Shown here in pieces: positions 44,060-52,127 of a stretch of DNA of 57,400 bases (its first letter is position 1; each line of letters begins with the position of its first letter). The translations under genes were made by a program, and so were the position numbers. Under the pieces are notes generated by a model. That model was not told the DNA's origin and did no database searches. It worked only from the letters and a program-made list of their open reading frames with translations. This DNA comes from Cytobacillus firmus NBRC 15306 (lineage in GTDB: Bacteria; Bacillota; Bacilli; Bacillales; Cytobacillaceae). Where the stretch lies: assembly GCF_001591465.1 (NCBI RefSeq), contig NZ_BCUY01000019.1, forward strand, positions 1 to 57,400, in the 5' to 3' direction.

Positions 44060-45163
44060 ATGCGTATTACACAAAGTATGCTTATTCGCAGCAATCTTAA
44101 TTATATTAGCAATAATTATGAGCGCTATGGTGAAATACAGGATCAAATTAATTCCGGAAAAAAAATAACACGTCCTTCTCAGGATCCGGTTATTGCGATG
44201 AAAGGAATGCGTTACCGGTCACAGGTAGTCGAGGTTGAACAGTTTCAGCGCAACTTGAGTGAAGCCTATAGCTGGATGGATAATGCAGATGCCTCACTGG
44301 ATAAGACAACGCAAATCCTGCAGCGGATGAAGGAGCTGGTTGTCCAAGCCTCCAATGATACGTATACAACGGAAGATCGAAAAGCTGCAGCCATGGAAGT
44401 AGAACAGCTTGAAGAACACTTAGTGGCAATGGCCAATACAAAAGTGGGAGACAAATATATTTTTAATGGCACAAACACAAATGCCAAGCCGGTTGATTTG
44501 GAGAATATTCATAAAGAAATAGCTGATGTTGCAGGAAATGCGGCAAATATGGTGATTACTTATCAAGGCAAACAATTTAATTATGATAGTACGAGCGTTT
44601 CCCCCAATTTTAAATATACAGACGGCATAAAGGAAATCACAGTTAATACTGGCTCAGGGTCAATGAGCATCAATCCGGCACCGATTTCTCCTGCAACTTT
44701 TAATCAGGACGATGTTGTCATTTCGCAATTAGGCTCAATCCCAACCAATCAGCAGGATTTTAGAATTGAAGTTATGAAAGGGATAACCCTTCCTGTGAAT
44801 ATAACGCCGCAAAACGTTTATTCGGCAGAACTTTTTCATGACATCTCTAACCTAAAGGCAGCTTTAGAGGATCCTAGTCAAAAAGGCGGAGACATTGGTG
44901 AATTTCTAAATAAGATAGAAGACCATTTGAGCAGTGTTACGCAGGAACGTGCGGAATTGGGTGCACGCTATAATCGGGTGGAGTTAGTAGATGAGCGCCT
45001 TGCTCAGCAGGAGATTATCGCAAATCAGACCATGTCTGAAAACGAAGATATCGATTTTGAAAAAGCGATTGTGGATTTAACTTCACAGGAAAGCCTGCAT
45101 CGTGCGGCATTAGCTGCTGGTGCGCGTATCATACAGCCAACCTTAATGGATTTTCTGCGATAA
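44060..45163 (+). CDS. flgL: Flagellar hook-associated protein 3 FlgL
   Basis: A 367-residue flagellin-like junction protein. The N-terminus has MRITQSMLIRSNLNYISNNY and QINSGKKITRPSQDPV, and the C-terminus LGARYNRVELVDERLAQQEI and DIDFEKAIVDLTSQESLHRAALAAGARIIQPTLMDFL. It links FlgK to the filament. The gene is 15 bp after flgK, and a terminator follows, closing the operon. Confidence 0.95.
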   Translation: MRITQSMLIRSNLNYISNNYERYGEIQDQINSGKKITRPSQDPVIAMKGMRYRSQVVEVEQFQRNLSEAYSWMDNADASLDKTTQILQRMKELVVQASNDTYTTEDRKAAAMEVEQLEEHLVAMANTKVGDKYIFNGTNTNAKPVDLENIHKEIADVAGNAANMVITYQGKQFNYDSTSVSPNFKYTDGIKEITVNTGSGSMSINPAPISPATFNQDDVVISQLGSIPTNQQDFRIEVMKGITLPVNITPQNVYSAELFHDISNLKAALEDPSQKGGDIGEFLNKIEDHLSSVTQERAELGARYNRVELVDERLAQQEIIANQTMSENEDIDFEKAIVDLTSQESLHRAALAAGARIIQPTLMDFLR

Positions 45164-45186
45164 AGTAAAACTTTAATAATCAAAAG

Positions 45187-45215
45187 CAGCTATCTTTTTA
45201 AAGATAGCTGTTTTT
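45187..45215 (+). terminator. Intrinsic terminator after flgL
   Basis: An 11-bp stem (CAGCTATCTTT with AAAGATAGCTG) is followed by TTTTT; the flanking A/T runs could allow action in both directions. Confidence 0.82.
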
Positions 45216-45242
45216 GCAGGTAAAAGAAGAGAGGAGACCTTT

Positions 45243-45824
45243 ATGCAGCTTGCAAAGATACAGATTTCAACTCAAGCTGGATTTCTTGGCATTCAGAAGC
45301 AGGATGCGAAGCTGCATATCCAGCAGCCGCCTGCAGAAATGAAAATGCGGCAGCCTCAAGCAGATATTCAGTATGAAAAAACGAAGGGCCGCCTGCAAAT
45401 AGACCAGTCTGAAGCATTTGCAGAAGCGAATTTGAAACCAATAACACAGCAAATAAGAGAATGGGCAAGCAAAGCCCGGCAAAAACTAAAACAAGGTCTC
45501 GCTGAGGAAGCAAGAGAAGGCGATCAGCTAATGAAAATTGAAGGTTCCAAAAAAAGCATGATTCCGCAAATTGCGAAACAGGAAAGCGAACCTTCTCCTA
45601 AAACGGTTAATAGCAGCTTTCTGCCAAGCACGCCAGAAAAAGTTAAATTTCACTACACACCATCTAACCTGGAAATCAACATAAAAGCAAATAAAGCCAT
45701 CATTGAAGCAAAACCTCACATGCCAAGGTTTCAATACCAGCCAGGAGATATCAGCATTTACCTAAAGCAAAAAGCAGCCATTACCTTTAAAATAGCTGGC
45801 GGCACAATTGATCTTCAAAGATAA
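45243..45824 (+). CDS. yviE: DUF6470 family flagellar-locus protein (YviE-like)
   Basis: A 193-residue protein occupying the position of B. subtilis yviE between flgL and fliW. It has the family pattern of an N-terminal ISTQAGFLGIQKQDAKLHIQQPPA, a repetitive short-beta/proline layout (KLHIQQPPAEMKMRQPQADI and LEINIKANKAIIEAKPHMPRFQYQPGDI), and is rich in Gln, Lys and Ala. Function is unknown; it belongs to the fliW-csrA operon. RBS GAGGAGA precedes ATG. Confidence 0.82.
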   Translation: MQLAKIQISTQAGFLGIQKQDAKLHIQQPPAEMKMRQPQADIQYEKTKGRLQIDQSEAFAEANLKPITQQIREWASKARQKLKQGLAEEAREGDQLMKIEGSKKSMIPQIAKQESEPSPKTVNSSFLPSTPEKVKFHYTPSNLEINIKANKAIIEAKPHMPRFQYQPGDISIYLKQKAAITFKIAGGTIDLQR

Positions 45825-45856
45825 CGTGAATAAACCAATAAAAAGGAAATGATCAC

Positions 45857-46303
45857 ATGCAAATAAAAACAAAATACCACGGCGAAGTGGAGATACAAGA
45901 AACAGATATTCTTCATTTTGAAAAAGGCTTGCCTGGCTTTCCTGACGAAAGCTATTTCACCTTAATAGATTTAACCGACGACCATCTTTATCAAGTATTG
46001 CAATCCACAAAAGAACCGGAAATAGGTTTTATCGTCACAGATCCCTTCTTCTTTAAACAAGACTATGATTTCAAATTGGAAGATGCCATTGTAAACAGCC
46101 TGCAAATTCAAGAAGCAAAAGATGTGAAGGTCTTCGTCATTCTGACTCCAAAAGAACCGTTCAACCAATCGACAGCAAACTTTCAGGCACCTGTTATTAT
46201 CAATGAGAAAAACAGAAAAGCAAAACAAGTGATATTAAACAATCCCTCCTACAAATCCAAACACCCTCTCTTTGCAGAGGAACAAACACAGGCGAAAGGG
46301 TGA
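45857..46303 (+). CDS. fliW: Flagellar assembly factor FliW
   Basis: A 148-residue FliW. Motifs: IQETDILHFEKGLPGFPDESYFTLI, the core of the beta-barrel, and ILTPKEPFNQSTANFQAPVIINEKNRKAKQVIL. FliW binds CsrA and flagellin alternately: when flagellin is exported FliW is freed and removes CsrA from the hag leader. The csrA gene follows by 6 bp and hag lies just beyond it, so the whole feedback loop is encoded together. Confidence 0.95.
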   Translation: MQIKTKYHGEVEIQETDILHFEKGLPGFPDESYFTLIDLTDDHLYQVLQSTKEPEIGFIVTDPFFFKQDYDFKLEDAIVNSLQIQEAKDVKVFVILTPKEPFNQSTANFQAPVIINEKNRKAKQVILNNPSYKSKHPLFAEEQTQAKG

Positions 46304-46309
46304 AAAACG

Positions 46310-46549
46310 ATGCTCGTACTTTCCAGAAAAAAAGGTGAATCCATCAAAATCGGCGACGACATCGAAATCACCATCATCGCCACTGCCAACGACCAGGTGA
46401 AAATCGGCATCACTGCACCCAAAAACATTGAAATATTACGCAAAGAATTATTTGAAGAAACCCAGGACGAAAACAAAGCTGCATCAATCGCTATTAGTGA
46501 CATAATAGCCAACATAAAAAATTTCTCGAATTTAAAAAATAAAAACTAA
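46310..46549 (+). CDS. csrA: Carbon storage regulator CsrA
   Basis: A 79-residue RNA-binding translational repressor. The family core [22 protein letters not shown], the RNA-contact strand [21 protein letters not shown] and the usual charged C-terminal helix are all present. Its target is visible just downstream: the hag leader has a hairpin with GGA in the loop and a GGA in the ribosome binding site. The C-terminal extension is long enough for FliW binding, as in other Bacilli. Confidence 0.96.
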   Translation: MLVLSRKKGESIKIGDDIEITIIATANDQVKIGITAPKNIEILRKELFEETQDENKAASIAISDIIANIKNFSNLKNKN

Positions 46550-46556
46550 AAACTAT

Positions 46557-46583
46557 TAAATACTTGTCGCAAAAGGTCGATAT
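46557..46583 (+). promoter_or_regulatory. SigD promoter of hag
   Basis: A perfect -35 (TAAA) is followed after exactly 15 bp by GTCGATAT, one mismatch from GCCGATAT. Transcription would start near 46590, giving a leader of about 95 nt. Confidence 0.85.
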
Positions 46584-46593
46584 TAACATTGTA

Positions 46594-46674
46594 AGAGGGA
46601 AAAAAGGCGGCCGACTTTCTTCCCTCTCAAATACATGATGGTTCACAAGGACGTGAACCCGACATTCAAGGAGG
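46594..46674 (+). promoter_or_regulatory. hag leader with CsrA-binding hairpin and RBS site
   Basis: The untranslated leader can form two hairpins. One pairs AGAGGGAA (46594-46601) with TTCCCTCT (46620-46627). The other pairs GGTTCAC (46640-46646) with GTGAACC (46653-46659) and presents AAGGAC, a classic CsrA GGA site, in its loop. The ribosome binding site AAGGAGG (46668-46674) supplies the second GGA. The layout matches the two-site repression of hag by CsrA known in B. subtilis. Confidence 0.82.
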
Positions 46675-46683
46675 AAAACAAAC

Positions 46684-47529
46684 ATGCGTATTAATCATAA
46701 TATCGCAGCGCTTAGCACATATCGTCAGTTAAACGGTGCTAATGCAGGGCAAATGAAATCAATGGAGAAATTATCTTCAGGTCTTCGTATTAACCGTGCG
46801 GGGGATGACGCTGCTGGTCTTGCAATCTCTGAAAAAATGCGTGGACAAATTCGTGGTCTGGACCAAGCTTCACGTAATGCTCAAGACGGTATCTCACTAA
46901 TCCAAACTGCTGAAGGTGCATTGAACGAAACTCATTCAATTTTACAGCGTATGCGTGAATTAGCAGTTCAATCTTCAAATGATATAAATAACTCTAACGA
47001 ACGTACTGCATTACAAAATGAAATGGACCAATTAGCAAAAGAAGTTAACCGTATCGCTAATAATACTCAATTTAACACTAAAGACCTGTTAAAAGGTGAC
47101 TTTGCTAGTTCGTCTTTAGACTTCCAAATAGGTGCTAACCAAGGTCAAACTATTTCACTAACAATATCTAATATGGCTGCTGGGTCCTTAGGGGTTGGTT
47201 CAGCCAACACTGAAGCAGCTACTGGCTTAGATATCAGCAGTGCGTCTGCAAGTTTTGATGATGCTATTTCCAAAATCGATGCAGCAATTCAGTCTGTTTC
47301 AAATGAACGTAGTAAGTTTGGTTCTTATCAAAACCGTTTAGAGCACACAATTAATAACTTAGGTACATCTTCAGAGAATCTAACTGCTGCTGAATCTCGT
47401 ATTCGTGATGTAGATATGGCAAAGGAAATGATGAGTCAAACAAAGAACTCTATTCTTTCTCAGGCTGCTCAAGCAATGTTAGCTCAAGCGAACCAACAAC
47501 CACAAGGTGTTCTCCAATTACTAAGATAA
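46684..47529 (+). CDS. hag: Flagellin Hag
   Basis: A 281-residue major flagellin with only D0/D1 and a minimal hinge. N-terminus: RINHNIAALSTYRQL and LSSGLRINRAGDDAAGLAISEKMRGQIRGL. C-terminus: RSKFGSYQNRLEHTINNL, ESRIRDVDMAKEMMSQTKN and AQAMLAQANQQPQGVLQLL. Codon choice is biased to a small set, as expected for a very highly expressed gene. It is driven by the SigD promoter at 46557 and gated by CsrA. Ser/Thr residues in the central hinge are potential glycosylation sites for the transferases encoded next. Confidence 0.96.
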   Translation: MRINHNIAALSTYRQLNGANAGQMKSMEKLSSGLRINRAGDDAAGLAISEKMRGQIRGLDQASRNAQDGISLIQTAEGALNETHSILQRMRELAVQSSNDINNSNERTALQNEMDQLAKEVNRIANNTQFNTKDLLKGDFASSSLDFQIGANQGQTISLTISNMAAGSLGVGSANTEAATGLDISSASASFDDAISKIDAAIQSVSNERSKFGSYQNRLEHTINNLGTSSENLTAAESRIRDVDMAKEMMSQTKNSILSQAAQAMLAQANQQPQGVLQLLR

Positions 47530-47540
47530 TTTTTACTATC

Positions 47541-47625
47541 GCAATTCTATATACTTTTAGGTATATAGAATTGCCTAAAGAAATATCGTATCAGTTAGGT
47601 GAAAATTGATGCGATATTTCTTTAG
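47541..47625 (+). terminator. Two tandem perfect hairpins downstream of hag
   Basis: Two adjacent inverted repeats directly abut. The first pairs GCAATTCTATATAC (47541-47554) with GTATATAGAATTGC (47561-47574). The second pairs CTAAAGAAATATCG (47575-47588) with CGATATTTCTTTAG (47612-47625). Neither is followed by a proper T run. They may be a transcription-attenuating or RNA-stabilising structure between hag and the glycosyltransferase genes. Confidence 0.65.
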
Positions 47626-47654
47626 TAGATTAAATATATAGGGAGAGTGCAGGG

Positions 47655-49505
47655 ATGCCCCCGTTTATATCACTTTGTATGATTGTAAAGGATGAAGAAA
47701 AAGTTTTAGATAGATGTCTTACTAGTGTTATGGGAATAATTGATGAAATTGTGATAGTAGATACAGGGTCTACAGACAATACAAAAAATATAGCAATAAA
47801 ACACACAGATTTTGTCTATGATTTTGAATGGACAAACAACTTTTCAGAAGCAAGGAATTATGCAGCATCTAAAGCAACTGGTGAATGGATTTTAGTATTA
47901 GATGCTGACGAGTTTGTCGATCCCGAGAATCTGAAACAATCTATTTCAGAAATCAAACAACATGATAATCAATATGGTATTTATGCTGTAAACATTATCA
48001 ATTTTGCGGGTGAAAAGGGTGAAAGTATTGCTCAACATAAACACGGAAGAATCTATCGAAATGATGGGAATATTGAGTTCTACCGTTCGGTTCATGAGCA
48101 ATTAAGAGCTAAACACGGATCTGTCAATTTTGCTGTATCCTCATTAGTTATTTATCATTCGGGTTATTTAAGCAACATTGTTAGAGAAAAAGAAAAAATT
48201 ACACGTAATTCAACTTTAATACAAAATGAATTAGGCAATTCAACTAGCGTGGCGTTTGATTACTTTAACTTGGGTAATGAGTTCAAAAGAGAAGGTAAAA
48301 TGGAAGAGGCTTTAGATTCCTTTATAAAGGCATATAAGGAGAAAAATTCAAATCAGCTAAGTTGGGTCTCATTTTGTTTATGCAATATTGTTGAATGTCT
48401 AATTAGTTTAAAAAGATATGATAATGCACTTGAAGTTATAAAAGATGCAGAAGTGGTTTATTCAAACTCTGCAGACTTTACGTTTTTTAAAGGAGAGATT
48501 TATCTTTTACAACATCGCTATAAGGAAGCGAAACGAATTTATTCTTCGCTTATTCGGAATTCAAAAAAATATTATGATATTATAAAAAGTCCAGATTTTC
48601 TTGAGTACTATCCGTATAGAAGGTTAGGATATATATTTGAGTTAGAGGGAAATTTAAAAGAATCAGTAAAAAGTTATGCTAATGCCATTAATATAAAGTC
48701 AGATTGTTTAGAATCAACGTTTCGTTTAGTGAAATTATTGGCCAAACATCATAATGATAAAGAAATTTTTGAGTTTTTATCAAGATCTATATTACATGGT
48801 AAGATGTCAGATAGATATTTTATTCAGTTAATAAAGCTATTTTTGAATCAAAGTTTATTTAAACTTTGTCAGATGATAGGAGCAAAATATTTAGCTGATG
48901 ATGAGCTCATTATAAACTTACTTCAATTTAAAGGTCAGATTATATCTGGGGAGTATCGAAAAGAAATGTTCGAAACAATTGATACAACCTTTATTCTTTC
49001 TGGATTAAACTTAGGGCTGCTTGATCTTAATGATTTATTTATTTTTTTCAACGATTTAGGGACAGCACCAAGTACTATAAAAAATTCAGTGAAAGTTATT
49101 TTAAATACTAATTCTGTATATGAAATGTTAATAAATGGACTGATTTACAATCAATCTTTAAAAACAGAGGAAATAGACACATCCATATACCTAAGTCTAT
49201 TAGAAAAGTGTCTCATTTTTAATAAGGTCCAATTGTTAGAGAATCTGATCGTACATCAAGAAACGTGGAACCTTCATCTCGATGCAAAAATAGCGTCTAT
49301 TTTTTATAGAAATGGATACGAGGACCTCTCGATTAATTTTTACCAAAAAGCACAAGAGGAAGATCTTACGGAAGAGGATTTTAATCTAATTATCAAGTAT
49401 TTGATTAAAAATGATAATGAGTTAGAAGCAAAACGTATAGCAAAAATTGCATTTAATATCTTTGATAAAGATCCTCAATTTGAAAGATACTTGAAACAAA
49501 TTTAA
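47655..49505 (+). CDS. GT2 glycosyltransferase with TPR repeats
   Basis: A 616-residue cytosolic protein. The N-terminal GT2 domain (about residues 1-220) has SLCMIVKDEEKVLDRCL, IVDTGSTDNT and the DxD-type metal site VLDADEF. The rest consists of TPR-like helical pairs (YFNLGNEFKREGKMEEALDSFIKAY; YPYRRLGYIFELEGNLKESVKSYANAI). This architecture is common in Firmicute flagellin O-glycosylation loci, and the gene lies directly downstream of hag. DNA is markedly more AT-rich than the flanking flagellar genes, suggesting acquisition. RBS AGGGAGAG precedes ATG. Confidence 0.87.
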   Translation: MPPFISLCMIVKDEEKVLDRCLTSVMGIIDEIVIVDTGSTDNTKNIAIKHTDFVYDFEWTNNFSEARNYAASKATGEWILVLDADEFVDPENLKQSISEIKQHDNQYGIYAVNIINFAGEKGESIAQHKHGRIYRNDGNIEFYRSVHEQLRAKHGSVNFAVSSLVIYHSGYLSNIVREKEKITRNSTLIQNELGNSTSVAFDYFNLGNEFKREGKMEEALDSFIKAYKEKNSNQLSWVSFCLCNIVECLISLKRYDNALEVIKDAEVVYSNSADFTFFKGEIYLLQHRYKEAKRIYSSLIRNSKKYYDIIKSPDFLEYYPYRRLGYIFELEGNLKESVKSYANAINIKSDCLESTFRLVKLLAKHHNDKEIFEFLSRSILHGKMSDRYFIQLIKLFLNQSLFKLCQMIGAKYLADDELIINLLQFKGQIISGEYRKEMFETIDTTFILSGLNLGLLDLNDLFIFFNDLGTAPSTIKNSVKVILNTNSVYEMLINGLIYNQSLKTEEIDTSIYLSLLEKCLIFNKVQLLENLIVHQETWNLHLDAKIASIFYRNGYEDLSINFYQKAQEEDLTEEDFNLIIKYLIKNDNELEAKRIAKIAFNIFDKDPQFERYLKQI

Positions 49506-49537
49506 ATGAAGTCACCCCGGAAGGATTGAATTTTTAA

Positions 49538-51238
49538 ATGCCAGTAAGTTACTATCAAGCCATCTCGGAAATATTAAAGATTATAGAAATTGAAAGACCT
49601 ACCTCTATTTTAGATATTGGAATTGGCTATGGAAAATACGGTTATCTCTGCAGAGAAATATTAGAGTTACCTTATCAACGTTATTTCAAAGAGGATTGGG
49701 TAGTGACTATTGATGGAATTGAAGGTTTTGAACAGTATAAAAATCCAGTTCATGAATATGCCTATGACAACGTTTATTATGGAAATGCGAAAAATCTAAT
49801 TAAAGAAGTAGGATCATATGATGTTGTTCTTTTTATTGATGTGTTAGAACACTTTGAAAAACATGAGGGAATTGCCTTAATAGAGGAAATTCTTGCTCAT
49901 ACAAATAGGAGTCTCATTGTTTCCACCCCTATTTATCCCTCTGAACAAGGTGAATATATAGGAAATGAATTGGAAGAACATAAAAGCAGGTGGTCATTGA
50001 AGGATTTTAAAGATTTTGACTTTACGTATAAAGAATTCACTATTGGGGAAAATGGTGCACATATTATAAAATTTTATCCACCCTCTATTGAAAAAAGAGT
50101 AGTTCATAGTCCGACTATTATAAATAAACCAGTTCAAAAGACTCAGAATTTAACAATTACCTATATTTTGCCACACAAGCACTTAACAGGTGGATTAAAA
50201 ATGTTGTTGGAGCAAATGAGACACCTTAAGAAACGTGGTCATGTAATTCAAGCTGTCTATAGAGGTAGGAATGGAGAGTCGGTCTTACCAACATGGACAG
50301 AATTAGAAGTAGATCAAGAAATTTTAGTACCAATTGGAGAGAAGTATCTAAATTATATTAATGACACAGATGTAATTGTAGCTGGTTGGATGGACCAAAT
50401 TCCTGAACTTAAAAATTCCATTATTCCAGTGTTTTATTGGGAGCAAGGTAGTGGTTATTTATTTGGAGATATTCCAGGTCTTCAGTGGGAAGAGGAAGCC
50501 ATTATTAGGCTCAATTTAAAGAAATACTATACTCAAGATATTAGTATCGTTGCAGTATCTAAATATGTTTCAGATGTTTTATATGCTAGATATGGAATAA
50601 GTTCAGATATTCTTCCTAATTATTTAGATATAGACTTTTATCATCCAGCTAAAATCCCAGGGGATGATGAAGTTCCTACTATTTTATTAGTGGGTAATCC
50701 AACATGGGGATTTAAAGGGTTTAAAGTAGCTTTACATGCTTTAGAGCTATTAATCAAAACTGGATATAGTTTTAAAGTGAAATGGGTAAGTCAGGTAGAT
50801 TTTGAATTAAAACAACTTTCCTTTCAGATAGATGTCGTTGTAAGTCCATCACAGAAAGAATTAGCTGATATCTATCGTGAGTCTTCTATCCTTCTTTTTG
50901 CATCTTGGTATGAAGGGTTTGGGATGCCGCCACTTGAAGCTATGGCTTCTGGAGTAGCAGTCGTTGCAACAAACTGTGGTGGAGTTGAAAGCTATGCTGT
51001 AAATGGGAAAAACGCTCTTCTTTTTGAGCCTGGAGATTATAAAGGAATTACAACTGGACTGCTATATCTACTAAAAAATAAAGAATTTAGACAACAAATG
51101 GCAGAGGAAGGAAGAAAAACCGCTCTGGAATTTAGCCTTGACAAAGGGATTAAACTCCTAGAGCAATATTTATATAGTACAATTGAAGAATTTAAAAATA
51201 ATGGTAGCGAGAGTCTTGATTTTAATCTTGAAACCTAA
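49538..51238 (+). CDS. Methyltransferase-GT4 glycosyltransferase fusion
   Basis: A 566-residue two-domain protein. The N-terminal part (about residues 1-190) is a SAM-dependent methyltransferase-like fold, with motif I as ILDIGIGYGKYGY and VVLFIDVLEHFEKH downstream. The C-terminal part (about 205-550) is a GT4 glycosyltransferase: YILPHKHLTGGLKMLLEQM, PNYLDIDFYHP, LLVGNPTWGFKG and the E-x7-E motif in YEGFGMPPLEAMASGVAVVATN. It probably extends and methylates the glycan started by the preceding GT2. The gene is as AT-rich as its neighbour, and the 32-bp gap suggests co-transcription. Confidence 0.85.
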   Translation: MPVSYYQAISEILKIIEIERPTSILDIGIGYGKYGYLCREILELPYQRYFKEDWVVTIDGIEGFEQYKNPVHEYAYDNVYYGNAKNLIKEVGSYDVVLFIDVLEHFEKHEGIALIEEILAHTNRSLIVSTPIYPSEQGEYIGNELEEHKSRWSLKDFKDFDFTYKEFTIGENGAHIIKFYPPSIEKRVVHSPTIINKPVQKTQNLTITYILPHKHLTGGLKMLLEQMRHLKKRGHVIQAVYRGRNGESVLPTWTELEVDQEILVPIGEKYLNYINDTDVIVAGWMDQIPELKNSIIPVFYWEQGSGYLFGDIPGLQWEEEAIIRLNLKKYYTQDISIVAVSKYVSDVLYARYGISSDILPNYLDIDFYHPAKIPGDDEVPTILLVGNPTWGFKGFKVALHALELLIKTGYSFKVKWVSQVDFELKQLSFQIDVVVSPSQKELADIYRESSILLFASWYEGFGMPPLEAMASGVAVVATNCGGVESYAVNGKNALLFEPGDYKGITTGLLYLLKNKEFRQQMAEEGRKTALEFSLDKGIKLLEQYLYSTIEEFKNNGSESLDFNLET

Positions 51239-51296
51239 GTGTTTACTTTTGGTATGTATCTATAAATGGGGCATAGCGAAGTAATGAGGCTTTATA

Positions 51297-51381
51297 CAAA
51301 GCACTCAATCTCTTACTAAAGCATTATCAGAAATGATTGCAAAAGCAAACCAAAACCCACATACTTCAATTATTACGTTAA
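51297..51381 (+). pseudogene. 3'-end relic of another flagellin gene
   Basis: The frame reads LTKALSEMIAKANQNP, like the flagellin C-terminus (compare AMLAQANQQP in Hag). After a short indel the DNA continues in another frame with CAA TTA TTA CGT TAA, that is QLLR-stop, the standard flagellin ending. Nothing of the 5' or central part of this gene was found upstream, so only the last 25 or so codons survive. A strong terminator follows at 51399. Confidence 0.72.
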
Positions 51382-51398
51382 TTTTAGATTGCAAGAAG

Positions 51399-51429
51399 GA
51401 GACTCTAGCTTTGCTAGGGTCTCTTTTTT
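51399..51429 (+). terminator. Intrinsic terminator after the flagellin relic
   Basis: An 11-bp stem (GAGACTCTAGC with GCTAGGGTCTC, one G-T pair, loop TTT) is followed by six T. Confidence 0.85.
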
Positions 51430-51451
51430 GTTCCAATATATTACTTTTGTT

Positions 51452-51709
51452 ATGAGGAACATTATATCAATTATTAATGCTGACTTCTTGAAAAGAAGAG
51501 AATACGTTAGAAAATGACAAAATTTATATAATTCAGTTAGTTTCTTAGAGGCACTTAACGGAGGATTACAACAATTAAACTCAAATGTTAATTTAGCAAG
51601 GGTGCGAATATTTAGGATATCAACTATAATTTCATTATTAGAAATGAAGGGAGTGATTGAACATGGTAAAGTTCCTATCGAAACTTTTTTCTTCCAAGAA
51701 AAAGAGTAA
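51452..51709 (+). pseudogene. Possible small gene with in-frame TGA
   Basis: An 86-codon frame starts at ATG 51452 and is interrupted by one TGA (51515-51517). Before it the frame reads INADFLKRREYVRK; after it NLYNSVSFLEALNGGLQQLN and then RISTIISLLEMKGVIEHGKV, which looks like a genuine helical protein. I do not recognise the family and there is no clear RBS. Reading TGA as a former TGG (Trp) would restore one protein of 85 residues. It overlaps the next relic in another frame. Confidence 0.4.
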
Positions 51710-51951
51710 GATTATCAAACCAAGATTTATAGGTTGGGAAAATAAAAACCAATGTAAGCCAACATCTAGAGATTTATAATAAACCCTGGGTTAACTTAAG
51801 CAAAAGGGTAATCATAAAATGGTTGCCTCTTTCGCTTTTTGGGGCAAATGGGGAAATTAATAGTGCCCCGAAGGTCAACCAATTGGCAACAACCTCTGTA
51901 CAAAGAACTCAAGTAGCAAAAAAATACATAGCCAGTCTACCGAAGTACTAA
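51663..51951 (+). pseudogene. Possible frameshifted basic small protein
   Basis: ATG 51663 follows GGGAG at good spacing and encodes 38 residues that are strongly basic (KFLSKLFSSKKKSKIIKPR), ending at 51779. The +1 frame is open from 51733 to 51951 for 72 codons without a start and reads like protein (WVNLSKRVIIKWLPLSLFGA, then NQLATTSVQRTQVAKKYIAS). Joining the two between 51733 and 51760 would give a protein of about 95 residues. No family was recognised. The alternative is that the 38-residue ORF alone is real. Confidence 0.4.
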
Positions 51952-52007
51952 GAGAATTGACTAATGATAAATAATGATATCAAAAATAGAGAAGGGAGTG
52001 AAAAATA

Positions 52008-52088
52008 GTGAAGGTATTTCCTTGTGAATGCTATTGTCATTGTTTAATTTGTGCGATTAAGAATATCATCGATATAGGGAAAAAATGA
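52008..52088 (+). CDS. 26-residue Cys-rich small ORF
   Basis: GTG 52008 lies 9 nt after AAGGGAG. The predicted peptide has five cysteines in a tight cluster (PCECYCHCLIC) and then a short amphipathic tail (AIKNIIDIGKK). The stop codon TGA overlaps the base of a hairpin terminator, as expected for a short transcription unit. The peptide could bind metal, be a disulfide-rich or modified peptide, or be a leader peptide. No modification or export genes are seen beside it, so function is open. Confidence 0.45.
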   Translation: MKVFPCECYCHCLICAIKNIIDIGKK

Positions 52089-52127
52089 GAGTCATGAATG
52101 CAAAGTAAAGCGTTCATGGCTCTTTTT
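52088..52127 (+). terminator. Intrinsic terminator before the recombinase gene
   Basis: A 14-position stem (AGAGTCATGAATGC with GCGTTCATGGCTCT, two mismatched pairs that can wobble) with loop AAAGTAAA is followed by five T. Confidence 0.78.

Noticed and set aside
45394-45403. Single TGCAAATAGA inside the yviE-like gene
   Set aside because: It is one isolated match in a coding region without neighbours at 20-21 bp, so probably chance.
51663-51951. Programmed ribosomal frameshift in the basic small ORF
   Set aside because: The join needs a +1 shift and no canonical slippery site or stimulator is visible; decay is simpler.
52088-52127. attC-like recombination hairpin next to the recombinase
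   Set aside because: A T run follows directly and no second copy flanks the region, so a terminator is the better reading.
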